Part shown: piece after piece, positions 15,851-24,548 of the stretch
How positions within the stretch are numbered: position 1 is the stretch's first letter
Layout: every line of letters starts with the position of its first letter
NCBI GenBank assembly: GCA_021651055.1
Contig: JAJHOH010000001.1
Location: forward strand, 2,604,001 to 2,668,000
Direction of reading: 5' to 3'
DNA from: Candidatus Manganitrophus morganii
GTDB lineage: Bacteria > Nitrospirota > Nitrospiria > SBBL01 > Manganitrophaceae
Length of the DNA: 64,000 nucleotides
Notes under the pieces: generated by a model
The model's input: only the letters and a program-made list of their open reading frames with translations
Told to the model about the DNA's origin: nothing
The model's database searches: none
Position numbers and translations under genes: made by a program

Positions 15851-16885
15851 TTACATCAGCCACCGCTTTTTCATCAACGAATAAGAGAAAAAAGAGGCGG
15901 CCAGTCCGACCAAAAACAAGTAGGCCCATTCCGGGGCGAAATTCGAGAACCGGTTCCCCTCCAAAAGGATCGACCGGATCGGCTCATAAAACCAGTAGGA
16001 GGGGAGAAGGGGCGCCACCGCCGTGAGTTTTTGCGAAAAATCGGAGAGCGCGGAAGGGAGGAGGTGCGGCAGATAGACGAGAACCCCGAGCGTCCGGGCG
16101 CTCGCCTGGTTGCGGCATAAAAAACCGACAAAAATTCCAAAGGCGCTGAAGCAGAAACTCCCGGCGATCAGAAAGGCCGCATAACTGAAGCCCCCTCCCA
16201 GATCGAAACCGAATCTTCCGAGCAGATGGAGGAAGAGCACGCCGGTGCAGATTAAAATCATCCCTAAAAATAACTTCGCCGCCAGCCACTCCGTTTCCCG
16301 GACCGGCGTCTGCAGAAGCCCCAAGAGGAGTTTCTTCTCTTTTTCTTCGGCGACTTGCGCCGGCAAGATAATAAAACCCACCAGCAAGACCAGCATCAAG
16401 ACCCAAGTCGACAGTGTCTGCTTTTGGACCGCGCTTTCCTGAAGCGGCCGAATCTCGGAAATCCAATGTTCGCGATTTCCCTCGACGGCATTTTGCAACG
16501 CGGAAACGCTTTCGACAATGGCGAGCGTTTGGAAAGAGGCCTTTGTCAAAACGATCAGCTCCAAACGGGGGGGCTCTTTCTCGGACGGGATTAAAAGGCC
16601 GTCCCCTTTTTTTTCTTTGAGCCACCCTTTTCCTTCCGCTTCATCGGCAAACCGGAAGATCTCGAATGTCTGATCGGCGGATTGGATACTTTTGATGATG
16701 GCGGAGGAATCGGTTTCTTTTTCAATCAGCCCGATTTTTATTTTTTGAAAGCCGGCATCGGTCTGATCGACGAGTTGCAAGGTGAAGAAAACAAACAGAG
16801 GAATAAAGAGGATCAGGTAGAGGGTCTTGTTCTTCAATGCAATCGCCAGATCATTTGAGGTCAGCGTGATGATATTTCTGATCAT
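15851..16885 (-). CDS. ABC-2 type transporter permease
   Basis: A 344-residue membrane protein. It has one N-terminal transmembrane helix (LYLILFIPLFVFFTLQL), a large extracytoplasmic loop (about residues 45-170) and then five helices, the NatB/ABC-2 exporter topology. QVAEEKEKKLLLGLLQTPV is the conserved coupling segment near the first helix of the C-terminal bundle. Its ATG overlaps the stop of the ATPase gene by 4 bp, so the two make one exporter. The substrate is unknown. Confidence 0.88.
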   Translation of the reverse strand: MIRNIITLTSNDLAIALKNKTLYLILFIPLFVFFTLQLVDQTDAGFQKIKIGLIEKETDSSAIIKSIQSADQTFEIFRFADEAEGKGWLKEKKGDGLLIPSEKEPPRLELIVLTKASFQTLAIVESVSALQNAVEGNREHWISEIRPLQESAVQKQTLSTWVLMLVLLVGFIILPAQVAEEKEKKLLLGLLQTPVRETEWLAAKLFLGMILICTGVLFLHLLGRFGFDLGGGFSYAAFLIAGSFCFSAFGIFVGFLCRNQASARTLGVLVYLPHLLPSALSDFSQKLTAVAPLLPSYWFYEPIRSILLEGNRFSNFAPEWAYLFLVGLAASFFSYSLMKKRWLM

Positions 16886-17562
16886 GCGTAGAGGTTCTGA
16901 TGAATGTTGGATTGAAAGTACTTCTGGGGCGACCCATCGAAGACGACCCCCCCTTGGTGCAGCACCATTATCCGTGTGGCGAGGGTTTGAATCTCTTCCG
17001 GCCGATGAGAGGTAAAAAGGATGGTTTTCCCGGAGGCATGAAGCTGCATCAGAAGCTTGTAAATCTCTTTCGTCATTTCAAAATCAAGGCCGGAGGTCGG
17101 CTCGTCGAAAAGGAGCACCGGCGGATCGGGTAAAAGGGAGCGCCCGATGCTGACCCGTTGCTTGAGCCCCCTCGACAGTTCCGCGACTTTATGCCGACGG
17201 AAGGAGCGCAAATTAAATTCCTTCAACGTTTCGTCGATGCGTGAAAAGGGAATTTGAAAAAGCCGGGCAAAGAGTTTGAGATTGTATTCGACGGAAAAGA
17301 GATCGAAGAGGTTCGGCGTCTCCGGGACAAAACCGATTGTTCTGGCCAACGCCCGCCTGTTTTTCAGATCGACTCCGTTCACCAAGACATGCCCGCTATC
17401 GGGGACAATCCAGTTGGCCAAGATTTTCAAAAGAGTCGATTTGCCGGCGCCGTTGTGGCCGACCACCGCAATAAGCTCCCCCTTTTCTACGCTAAAGCTG
17501 GCGGCGTGAAGCCCCTTTTCGCTATGATAGATCTTTTTCAGCTGGTGCGCCTCAATCTGCAT
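16882..17562 (-). CDS. ABC transporter ATP-binding protein
   Basis: A 226-residue ATPase with Walker A GHNGAGKST (35-43), signature LSRGLKQR, Walker B VLLFDEPTSGLD and the switch histidine in LFTSHRPEE. It drives the ABC-2 permease encoded immediately downstream with a 4-bp ATGA overlap. It is the first gene of the pair. Two micro-peptide genes of the same orientation lie 83 bp and 199 bp upstream. Confidence 0.92.
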   Translation of the reverse strand: MQIEAHQLKKIYHSEKGLHAASFSVEKGELIAVVGHNGAGKSTLLKILANWIVPDSGHVLVNGVDLKNRRALARTIGFVPETPNLFDLFSVEYNLKLFARLFQIPFSRIDETLKEFNLRSFRRHKVAELSRGLKQRVSIGRSLLPDPPVLLFDEPTSGLDFEMTKEIYKLLMQLHASGKTILFTSHRPEEIQTLATRIMVLHQGGVVFDGSPQKYFQSNIHQNLYA

Positions 17563-17644
17563 CGAATCTTCCCCGGGGGTGCCTTCGATTTATTTCCTTT
17601 TATTCTTTGCCCGTCCCTGACCGCGTCAGGGACGGGGAGCTCGC

Positions 17645-17716
17645 TTATACCCGCTGAGCCAAGTAGATAATCACCAGCACCAAAGCAACCACCGCCAGAA
17701 TACCGATCGCACTCAT
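17645..17716 (-). CDS. 23-residue transmembrane micro-peptide, LAQRV end
   Basis: A small open frame reads MSAIGILAVVALVLVIIYLAQRV-stop, shown here in pieces: a Met-Ser-Ala start, an all-hydrophobic core and the charged tail LAQRV. GGAGGA lies 5 bp before the ATG. It is one of two neighbouring frames with the same design and the same last five residues. The likely role is a membrane-embedded regulator or small subunit. It lies 83 bp upstream of the ABC exporter genes. Too short for confident family assignment. Confidence 0.6.
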   Translation of the reverse strand: MSAIGILAVVALVLVIIYLAQRV

Positions 17717-17760
17717 CCGTTCCTCCTTTTTTTTTGAAATGGGCGCGTTTGAACGGCCTC

Positions 17761-17826
17761 TCACACCCGCTGAGCCAAAAAGACAATCAAGAGCACCAAA
17801 GCGATGACAACGAGAACAGCAACCAT
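17761..17826 (-). CDS. 21-residue transmembrane micro-peptide, LAQRV end
   Basis: A second micro-frame, MVAVLVVIALVLLIVFLAQRV-like in design: Met, a single hydrophobic helix and the same LAQRV tail as the gene 44 bp downstream. A strong TAAGGAGG site lies before the ATG. The shared tail and matched ribosome sites argue that both are translated. It may be part of a leader for the ABC exporter or an independent pair. Confidence 0.6.
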   Translation of the reverse strand: MVAVLVVIALVLLIVFLAQRV

Positions 17827-18213
17827 CCGTTTCCTCCTTATCGAAGCTTCCAAGAACGACTTGTCGGTCGATTTGAAATCGGTACATTCCAATATGAAGT
17901 GAGTATTGCCACAGTGGATGACTCATATTAAGTATGAAGGTTCTGAAGAATAAAAATCAACCCCGCGCCGGCGTTGCGCGACCGAGAGATGAAAATTCGC
18001 TTGCCTTTTTATCCCTCGTTCGAGTAGGAGGCGAAAATGTGCCCTGCGTCACCGGGGAATGATGGGTCCTCTCTCTTTGACTCTCCCTTCCTCCGGGAGT
18101 ATTATATCCTCTCATGGAATTCGGCTCCGGTTTACCGTTCACGCCGGATGCGGGGGGCCGGCCGGGAGCAGAATGAACGGCCCCCCGAGAAGAGGATTTT
18201 CCGCAGCATCCTT

Positions 18214-18753
18214 ATGAATCTGTTTATCCGTTTGGTCGCCATTTTGTTCGGCAGTTTCTTCCGGCCTTCTTTAAAACCGCTCGACACCTCGGTTTTGACG
18301 TTGCGGGTCTGGCCGACCGATCTCGACATCAACGCCCATATGAACAACGGCCGATTTTTGACGGTGATGGATCTCGGCCGGCTCGATCTGATCGCGCGGA
18401 CCCCGCTGGGGAGAACGGTCGTCCGATTCCGATGGCAGCCGATCGTCGCCTCGGCCCTCATCCGTTACTTCCGCCCGCTGAATCCGTTCCAAAAGTATCG
18501 GTTAAAGAGCCGGGTCGTCGGCTGGGATGAGAAGTGGTTTTTTGTCGAGCAGCGCTTCGAGCGCAACGGAGAGCTGATCGCGATCGGATTGGTGAAGGGC
18601 TTGTTCCGGGGCCGGAACGGGAATGTCCCGATCGCCGATGTGTTGAAAGCGGTCGGCGTCACCCACCCCTCGCCCGATCTCCCTCCGGCGGTTCAACGCT
18701 GGCAGGAGGCGGAGCGGTTGCTGGAGAAGACCCGTCAGGGAGAGCCGTCTTAA
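18214..18753 (+). CDS. Hot-dog-fold acyl-CoA thioesterase family protein
   Basis: A 179-residue protein with an N-terminal hydrophobic stretch and a 4HBT-like hot-dog domain. The characteristic D-(I)N-HMNN pattern appears as TDLDINAHMNNGRF. A later segment (LKSRVVGWDEKWFFVEQRF) matches the central strand region. It likely hydrolyses acyl-CoA or acyl-ACP thioesters. ATG 18214 is chosen because the homologous part begins here; upstream in-frame starts (from 18037) add a low-complexity basic segment. It is followed 95 bp later by the symporter gene. Confidence 0.8.
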   Translation: MNLFIRLVAILFGSFFRPSLKPLDTSVLTLRVWPTDLDINAHMNNGRFLTVMDLGRLDLIARTPLGRTVVRFRWQPIVASALIRYFRPLNPFQKYRLKSRVVGWDEKWFFVEQRFERNGELIAIGLVKGLFRGRNGNVPIADVLKAVGVTHPSPDLPPAVQRWQEAERLLEKTRQGEPS

Positions 18754-18848
18754 AGGGGAGCCGATCCGCGCGCCGTTTTGCTTTTGGGCTTCACCTCTTG
18801 TGCGACGTTTTTTGGGCTGCTTCGGCGGCTTGATCGCCGCCACAGTGT

Positions 18849-20144
18849 ATGAGTTTCGGGATGACACGAGAAAAAAGGAAACATTCGAACCCGAGCGCCC
18901 CGATTCTGATCGGTCTTTTGGCCGGGACGCTCCTTGGCATCGCGGCGCGGTGGTTGGGGGAAGGAGCGCCGTGGTTCGACCCGCTGGTGAACCAGATCGT
19001 CCTCCCCGTGGGACAGATTTTTCTTCGGCTTCTTTTTATGTTGGTCATTCCGATGCTTTTCTCGGCGCTGGTGGTCGGCATCGGGGGGCTGGACCTGCTG
19101 CGGCTGGGGCGGATCGGCGTCCGGACGTTGGCGTATACGGTCGTTGTTTCTCTGATCGCGGTGGCGATCGGGATGGGGCTGGTCAATCTGATCCGCCCGG
19201 GGGAAGGGGTCCCGGCGTCGCTCCGCGCCCTCGCCGCGTCGGGGACGGCACCGTTCGCCGCAAAGCCGCCGGAGCGGTCGGGGATCGCGCTGATCGTTTC
19301 GATGTTTCCCGACAACCCGATCCGGGCGGCGGCCGAAGGAGAGATGATCGGGGTGATCCTCTTCTCGCTCCTCTTTGGGATCGCCCTGTCGATGACCGAG
19401 ACGAAAGGGGGGGCTCGGCTTCGGGAAACGATCGAGGGGCTCTACGACGTCAGCCTTACCCTGATCCACGGCGTTCTCAAGCTGGCGCCGTTCGGCGTCG
19501 GCGCCCTTCTCTTTACGATGACCGCCCGGCTGGGGGTCGATCTCCTCCGTCCCCTCTCGGCGTATGTCGGGGTGGTGTTGCTGGCCCTCTCGCTCCACAT
19601 GTTCGTCGTCTATTCCCTCTCCGTCCGCTTCTTGGGGGGGCGGTCGCCCCGCGCTTTCTTTCGGGATATCCGGCCGGCGATGATCACCGCCTTCGCCACC
19701 GCCTCTTCCAGCGCCACCCTCCCGACCGCGCTGAAGGTCGCCGAAGAAGATTTGAAGCTCCCCCGACATGTCAGCCGGTTCGTTCTCACCGCGGGGTCGG
19801 CGATGAATCAGAACGGCACCGCCCTCTTCGAGGGGGTGACGGTCCTTTTTCTCGCGCAGCTCTTCGACGTGCCGCTCGATCTGTCGCAGCAGGCGCTGAT
19901 CATGTTGATCGCCGTGCTGGGGGGGATCGGAACAGCCGGGGTGCCGGCCGGGTCGCTTCCGGTGATTGCGATGATCTTGGGGATGTTCGGCATTCCGTTG
20001 GAGGGGCTCGGTTTGATCTTGGGGGTCGACCGGTTGCTCGATATGTGCCGGACCACCCTCAACGTCACGGGAGATCTGGCGGCGGCGGTCTATGTGGCGC
20101 GGGGAGAGGCAACAGACAATGAGGAATCTGGAATTAGGAATTAA
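18849..20144 (+). CDS. Dicarboxylate/amino acid:cation symporter (DAACS family)
   Basis: A 431-residue secondary transporter with about eight transmembrane helices and two re-entrant hairpins. Family signatures are present: the serine-rich hairpin ASSSATLPTAL, the sodium-binding NQNGTALFEGV, and GVPAGSLPV with DRLLDMCRTTLNVTGD in the last helix. These are typical of DctA/GltP transporters for C4-dicarboxylates, glutamate or aspartate. ATG 18849 and 18861 are both possible starts. The last six codons run into a short AATTAGGAATT-type repeat. Confidence 0.93.
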   Translation: MSFGMTREKRKHSNPSAPILIGLLAGTLLGIAARWLGEGAPWFDPLVNQIVLPVGQIFLRLLFMLVIPMLFSALVVGIGGLDLLRLGRIGVRTLAYTVVVSLIAVAIGMGLVNLIRPGEGVPASLRALAASGTAPFAAKPPERSGIALIVSMFPDNPIRAAAEGEMIGVILFSLLFGIALSMTETKGGARLRETIEGLYDVSLTLIHGVLKLAPFGVGALLFTMTARLGVDLLRPLSAYVGVVLLALSLHMFVVYSLSVRFLGGRSPRAFFRDIRPAMITAFATASSSATLPTALKVAEEDLKLPRHVSRFVLTAGSAMNQNGTALFEGVTVLFLAQLFDVPLDLSQQALIMLIAVLGGIGTAGVPAGSLPVIAMILGMFGIPLEGLGLILGVDRLLDMCRTTLNVTGDLAAAVYVARGEATDNEESGIRN

Positions 20145-20161
20145 GAGTCAGAGCCAACAGG

Positions 20162-20695
20162 CTAATGCGAATGGCCGTCGTCCTCGTGGGCCTCTTCTTC
20201 CGTCGGCTTGGCGAGGACTTCGGGGTTGATCCCGGTGCCGAATTCGAAAACCAGCCGGCCGCCGCGGTCGGCTCCCATGGCGACGAGGGCGGACAGAATC
20301 ATCAGCCCGAAGAGGAAGGCCCACCGTTGCGAGCGCCACTTTCCCCATCCGTTGATCCAGAAAAGATAGATGGTAAGAAGAATCCCGACCCCGGTGGTGG
20401 CGACCATCCAGTCCCGGTGCACATGGATCAGTTCATGGCCGGGGGCGCTGTGGCCGCGCGGGTCGTTCTGCGCCGCCAGTTCCCCCGCGATGAAGCCGGT
20501 CGGCAGGGCGATTAACGCCGAAATCGTTCCGAGGTAGAGCATCCAGGTTGCGGCGAAGTGGAATTTCTCATCCCGGAACACCGCCATCGCTTCCATCGCC
20601 AGCGCCCCGACAAAGAAGGCGATGGGGAAGTGGATCATCAGGGGATGAAGGTTGTTCTTCAGGATCGTCATCCCCGGAAGCAAAGATTCTATCAT
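20162..20695 (-). CDS. DUF2231-family membrane protein
   Basis: A 177-residue protein with four predicted transmembrane helices. It contains the family-typical HPLMIHFPIAFFVGAL near the N-terminus. The C-terminus is rich in Glu and His (EEEAHEDDGHSH), a possible metal-binding tail. The histidines in helix 1 and after helix 2 (HELIHVHRDW) are compatible with haem or metal binding, known for some relatives but not shown here. AGGAGG precedes the ATG. It is convergent with the symporter gene and has its own promoter. Confidence 0.85.
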   Translation of the reverse strand: MIESLLPGMTILKNNLHPLMIHFPIAFFVGALAMEAMAVFRDEKFHFAATWMLYLGTISALIALPTGFIAGELAAQNDPRGHSAPGHELIHVHRDWMVATTGVGILLTIYLFWINGWGKWRSQRWAFLFGLMILSALVAMGADRGGRLVFEFGTGINPEVLAKPTEEEAHEDDGHSH

Positions 20696-20770
20696 TCGGT
20701 CCTCCTAAAATAATGCCTTGGAAAGCTTCTTCTATTCTATCAATTCAGATCGCCGCGCATCAAATGACAG

Positions 20771-20797
20771 AGTATATCGTGACGCACGATTTGTCAA
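20771..20797 (-). promoter_or_regulatory. Promoter of the DUF2231 gene with a palindrome in the spacer
   Basis: On the minus strand TTGACA and TATACT are separated by 15 bp. The spacer and the adjacent base hold the perfect palindrome ATCGTGNNNCACGAT (20776-20790). A short spacer with a central palindrome suggests a regulator that represses or remodels this promoter. Confidence 0.55.
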
Positions 20798-20922
20798 TTT
20801 CCCCACCGTTTCCTCATCCATCGTGCTTCATTCGTAAGTAATCTACTCCATTGGGTCTAATTGCGGCTCGTTCCGGAGGGGCGCTAAGATGAACTAAAAC
20901 AGATTTAATCGAGGAGGATGCC

Positions 20923-21225
20923 ATGGCAGCGGAAACGGAATCGAAAGTGACCACCGACCCCGAGGAGATCCGCCGGTGGGCGGAGGCGCGCGGGGGAAAA
21001 CCGGCGGTAGTGAAGGGGACCGATATCTTACGGATCAACTTTCCCGGCGGGGCCGAGGCGGAGTTGGAGAATATTTCGTGGCCGGAGTTTTTCCAAAAGC
21101 TCGAAGAGAAGGGGCTGGCCTTCCTTTATCAGGAGAAAAAAGCCGACGGGGAGCCGAGCACCTTCAATAAGCTCGTCAGCCGGGAGTCGGTGAAAGATCA
21201 ACTCAAAGGGAAAAAGGCGGCCTAA
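20923..21225 (+). CDS. Small conserved soluble protein (100 aa)
   Basis: A 100-residue acidic/basic protein with the pattern TDPEEIRRWAEARGGKPA, a beta segment ILRINFPGG, and the helix ISWPEFFQKLEEKGLAFLYQEK. I recall similar small proteins in cyanobacteria and other bacteria, sometimes mislabelled as glucan-branching enzyme, with no proven function. The ribosome site GAGGAGG lies 6 bp before the ATG. The gene stands alone. Confidence 0.8.
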   Translation: MAAETESKVTTDPEEIRRWAEARGGKPAVVKGTDILRINFPGGAEAELENISWPEFFQKLEEKGLAFLYQEKKADGEPSTFNKLVSRESVKDQLKGKKAA

Positions 21226-21234
21226 ACGCCGCCT
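21215..21234. terminator. Hairpin over the stop codon of the 100-aa gene
   Basis: A 7-bp stem (AGGCGGC with GCCGCCT) spans the TAA stop, preceded by an A-run. Weak T content afterwards, so only a possible terminator. Confidence 0.4.
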
Positions 21235-21311
21235 CTACCCCTCTCTTGATCTGGTCCTTCCTGCCCTCCATTTTAAAATGTAGATCCCTATAGTGAGCGG
21301 ACCCTCTCTGA

Positions 21312-21320
21312 TGGTATAGT
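21312..21320 (+). promoter_or_regulatory. Extended -10 promoter of the MFS gene
   Basis: TGGTATAGT forms an extended -10 element 81 bp before the GTG start. No clear -35 box. Confidence 0.4.
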
Positions 21321-21400
21321 GGACGCTTCGGCATGAGATCGACCCCCCGGCCGGTTGTCGGGGCCGTTTTATCCAAAGGGTTGGGAGGAAAAAAAGAAGC

Positions 21401-22720
21401 GTGATCGCGAAATTGCTCCGGCGCCTGGGGCTGGACCGTTCCGAGCTGCGGGCCTGGGCCATGTATGATTGGGCGAGCTCGGCCTTTACCACCACCATCG
21501 TCGCGGCGGTTTTTCCGATCTACTTTCAGCGGGTCGCGGGGGCCGATCTCGATCCGGCCGGCGCGACCACCCGCTTCGCCCTCGCCACTACATTCGGACT
21601 GATCCTCATCGCGGTCGCCTCGCCCCTTCTCGGCACCCTCGCCGACTACGCCGCCCTCAAGAAAAAGATGCTCGGCGCGTTCGCCGCCCTGGGGGTGGTC
21701 GCCACCGCCTGTATGGTCTTCATCCAGCGGGGCGACTGGCTCCTCGCGGCGGTACTGTTCGTCCTCGGCAACATCGGGGCGGCCGGCAGCTACGTTTTCT
21801 ACGATTCGCTCCTCCCCCACATCGCGCGCGATGAGGAGATGGACCGCGTCTCCGCCGCGGGGTATGCCCTCGGCTACCTCGGCGGGGGGCTGCTGTTGGC
21901 GATCAATCTGGCCTGCATCCAGATGCCCGAGCGTTTCGGGATTCCCGACGCCGGAACCGCCACCCGGCTCTCTTTCCTCAGCGTTGCGATCTGGTGGCTC
22001 CTCTTTTCTTTTCCGCTCTTCCGGCGGGTGCCGGAACCGGCCGCGCGGACGGAGGCGGGGCCACCCCGGGCGGGCCATTGGGCGGCGATCGCTTTGGGAC
22101 GCCTGCGGGAGACCCTCCGTCATCTGCGCGGCTACAAGCAGGCTTTCCTGATGATGATCGCCTTCATGATCTACAACGACGGCATCCAGACGATCATCCG
22201 GATGGCCACCATCTACGGCGCGGAGATCGGCATCTCCCAGGGGGCGCTGATCCTGGCCCTCCTGATCACGCAGTTCGTCGGCATTCCCTTCGCGTTTCTC
22301 TTCGGCGCGCTCGCCGGAAAAATCGGCGCGAAGCGGGCGATCTTTCTGGCGCTGACGGTCTATGCCGGCATCACGGTGCTCGGCTATTTCATGACCACCG
22401 CCTTCCACTTCATGCTCCTGGCGATCCTCGTCGGCACCGTTCAAGGGGGGGCTCAGGCGTTGAGCCGCTCTCTTTTCGCCAGCATGATTCCGCGCCACAA
22501 ATCGGCCGAGTTCTTCGGCTTCTTCGGCATTTTCGAAAAGTTCGCCGGGATCGCCGGCCCGGCCGTCTTCGCCTTTTCGATCTGGGCGACCGGCTCGACC
22601 CGCAACGCGATTTTGTTGATCGTTCTCTTTTTCGTGGCGGGGGGGATTCTTTTGTCGTTCGTCAAGGTGGAGGAGGGGCAGCGGGCGGCGCGGGCGGCGG
22701 AGGAGCGGGGGGGCGTTTGA
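21401..22720 (+). CDS. MFS transporter, UMF1/Atg22-like family
   Basis: A 439-residue transporter with about 12 transmembrane helices. The N-terminal WAMYDWASSAFTTTI is the hallmark of the UMF1/Atg22-like branch of the major facilitator superfamily, whose relatives export amino acids or related solutes. The MFS loop motif between the halves (GALAGKIGAKRAI) and GGAQALSRSLFA are present. The start is GTG 21401; GGGAGGAAA lies about 10 bp upstream. The GC-rich body matches core genes around it. Confidence 0.9.
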   Translation: MIAKLLRRLGLDRSELRAWAMYDWASSAFTTTIVAAVFPIYFQRVAGADLDPAGATTRFALATTFGLILIAVASPLLGTLADYAALKKKMLGAFAALGVVATACMVFIQRGDWLLAAVLFVLGNIGAAGSYVFYDSLLPHIARDEEMDRVSAAGYALGYLGGGLLLAINLACIQMPERFGIPDAGTATRLSFLSVAIWWLLFSFPLFRRVPEPAARTEAGPPRAGHWAAIALGRLRETLRHLRGYKQAFLMMIAFMIYNDGIQTIIRMATIYGAEIGISQGALILALLITQFVGIPFAFLFGALAGKIGAKRAIFLALTVYAGITVLGYFMTTAFHFMLLAILVGTVQGGAQALSRSLFASMIPRHKSAEFFGFFGIFEKFAGIAGPAVFAFSIWATGSTRNAILLIVLFFVAGGILLSFVKVEEGQRAARAAEERGGV

Positions 22721-22934
22721 ATATTTCCAAACGATATGATAAAGTCCGCAGCGATGTGCACTGAAGCGGCTTGATCTCCGCTTTTGTGACCCGGTACGAC
22801 CGTTTTGCTCGCCCGGTGTTCGTTCGGCTCTCTGTCCGGCTTCCCTCTCCCGCTGAATCCGAGAAACCACTCCCATCCCGCAGGTTTTATTAAAGAGCAA
22901 CGGACAGAGATGAAACCGAAAGGGCTCTTTCCTC

Positions 22935-24446
22935 ATGCCTAAGAAAGAAAAAAAATCGGCCGCTTCGGCGCCGGCCCCCCGAAAGCGAAACAGGCCGGCC
23001 GTCCACCGGTCGGGACATCACTATCGCGCCCTCCTTCAGAATTCTCCCGACGTCATCTCGAATCTGGATCGCCGCGGTACGATCTTATTTATCAACCGTA
23101 CGCTGCCCCAATATACGGTCGAGCGGGTGATCGGGACGAACGCCTCGGACTATCACACGCCGGAGGATGCAGCGCGGTTTCAGCGGCTGCTGGAAAAGAT
23201 GTTCGATTCCGGAGAGCCCCAGAGCGTGGAGATGGTTGCCGTCGGCCCCACCCATTGGCTCACCCGGATCTTCCCGATCCAGCGGGGCGGAAAAGTGGAA
23301 TCGGCCCTGGTCATCGCCACCGATATGACGGCGCAGAAGCGGACGGAACGGGCCCTTTTGGAAAGCAGCGAGCTCAACCGCCGGATGATCGAGGGGGTCT
23401 CGGCCGGGATCGTCCAGGTGGCGGCCGACGGGACGATTTGCATGGCCAATGAGAAGGCCCAGGAGATTTTGGGCCTCCGGTTCGACGCGCTGAAGAATTT
23501 ATACGTCGCCGATTTCGACACCAAAACCATTTGGGAAGACGGCACCCCGTGCGAGAGCAAGGACTACCCCGTTTCGAAATGCATGGCGACGGGGCGGCCC
23601 CAGCCGGGTGTGATCATCGGCGTCCGCCGTCCCGACGGGAACACCTCCTGGGCGATCTACAGCGCCATTCCGATGAGAGATCCGGACAACGGAAAACTTT
23701 CCGGCGCCATCGTCACCTTCGTCGAGATCACCGAGCGAAAGCGGGCGGAAGAGGCGCTGAAGAACTCTCGGCAGCAACTGCGGGATCTCTCCGCGCGGCT
23801 CCAGACGATCCTGGAGGAGGAGCGGACGCGGATCTCCCGCGAGATCCACGACGAGCTGGGGCAACAGCTGACGATTCTGAAAATGGATCTCTCCTGGTTG
23901 AAGAAGCAATTGTCTCGAAATCAGAAACCGCTCCGGGAGCGGACCCAATCGATGGTCAATCTGGTCGACGCAACGATTCAAACCGTCCGGAAGATCTCGA
24001 CGGAGATGCGGCCGGTGGTCCTCGATGATCTGGGGTTGACGGCGGCGATGGAATGGCAGGTCGAGGATTTCAAGAGCCGGACCGGAATGCGCTGCCGGTT
24101 CACCGCCCGGCCGGAGGAGATCACCCTCGACCGGGACCGCTCGACGACCGTCTTTCGGATCTTTCAGGAAACCCTCACGAACATCGTCCGGCACGCCGGC
24201 GCCGATGAGATCGACGTCCGGCTGGAGAAAAGGGGAGATCACCTCCTTCTGGAGGTCGGCGATAACGGAAAGGGGATCACCGAGGGGCAGATCGTCAATT
24301 CGAAATCGCTCGGATTGCTCGGCATCCGGGAGCGGGCGCTCCTCTGGGGGGGGACGGTGTCGATTCAAGGAGAGCCGGGCAAAGGAACCACCCTTTCCGT
24401 CCAGATTCCGCTTTCTCCGCAGAAAGCGCGGAGAAATGACCAATGA
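22935..24446 (+). CDS. Cytosolic PAS-domain sensor histidine kinase (NarL/HisKA_3 type)
   Basis: A 503-residue soluble kinase with two PAS domains (about 30-150 and 150-275, ending in the PAC-like VTFVEITERKRAEE). A HisKA_3 dimerisation domain follows, with phospho-acceptor His in REIHDELGQQL (about 305), then a HATPase_c domain with the N-box QETLTNIVRHA and the G-box DNGKGI. There are no transmembrane helices. Kinases of this type phosphorylate NarL/FixJ-type regulators; none is adjacent, so it is an orphan. The protein's basic N-terminus KKEKKSAASAPAPRKR is low complexity. Confidence 0.9.
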   Translation: MPKKEKKSAASAPAPRKRNRPAVHRSGHHYRALLQNSPDVISNLDRRGTILFINRTLPQYTVERVIGTNASDYHTPEDAARFQRLLEKMFDSGEPQSVEMVAVGPTHWLTRIFPIQRGGKVESALVIATDMTAQKRTERALLESSELNRRMIEGVSAGIVQVAADGTICMANEKAQEILGLRFDALKNLYVADFDTKTIWEDGTPCESKDYPVSKCMATGRPQPGVIIGVRRPDGNTSWAIYSAIPMRDPDNGKLSGAIVTFVEITERKRAEEALKNSRQQLRDLSARLQTILEEERTRISREIHDELGQQLTILKMDLSWLKKQLSRNQKPLRERTQSMVNLVDATIQTVRKISTEMRPVVLDDLGLTAAMEWQVEDFKSRTGMRCRFTARPEEITLDRDRSTTVFRIFQETLTNIVRHAGADEIDVRLEKRGDHLLLEVGDNGKGITEGQIVNSKSLGLLGIRERALLWGGTVSIQGEPGKGTTLSVQIPLSPQKARRNDQ

Positions 24447-24488
24447 GGAACCGACAGAGGCAATGCGGAATGCGGATCCGGATCATGG

Positions 24489-24520
24489 AACCCGGAGATT
24501 TTAAAATCTCTGGGTTTTTT
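24489..24520 (+). terminator. Rho-independent terminator after the histidine kinase
   Basis: The inverted repeat AACCC-GAGATTTT / AAAATCTC-GGGTT is followed by a T-run (TTTTTT). Good canonical form. Confidence 0.85.
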
Positions 24521-24548
24521 ATTTTCGTTCCCCTTTCAGGAGAAACGG

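Noticed and set aside
18750-19769. A 339-codon minus-strand frame
   Set aside because: Antisense to the dicarboxylate symporter; composition (Arg, Gly, Asp, His rich) is that of a shadow frame.
21203-22936. A 577-codon minus-strand frame
   Set aside because: Lies opposite the MFS transporter gene and has shadow-type composition without domains.
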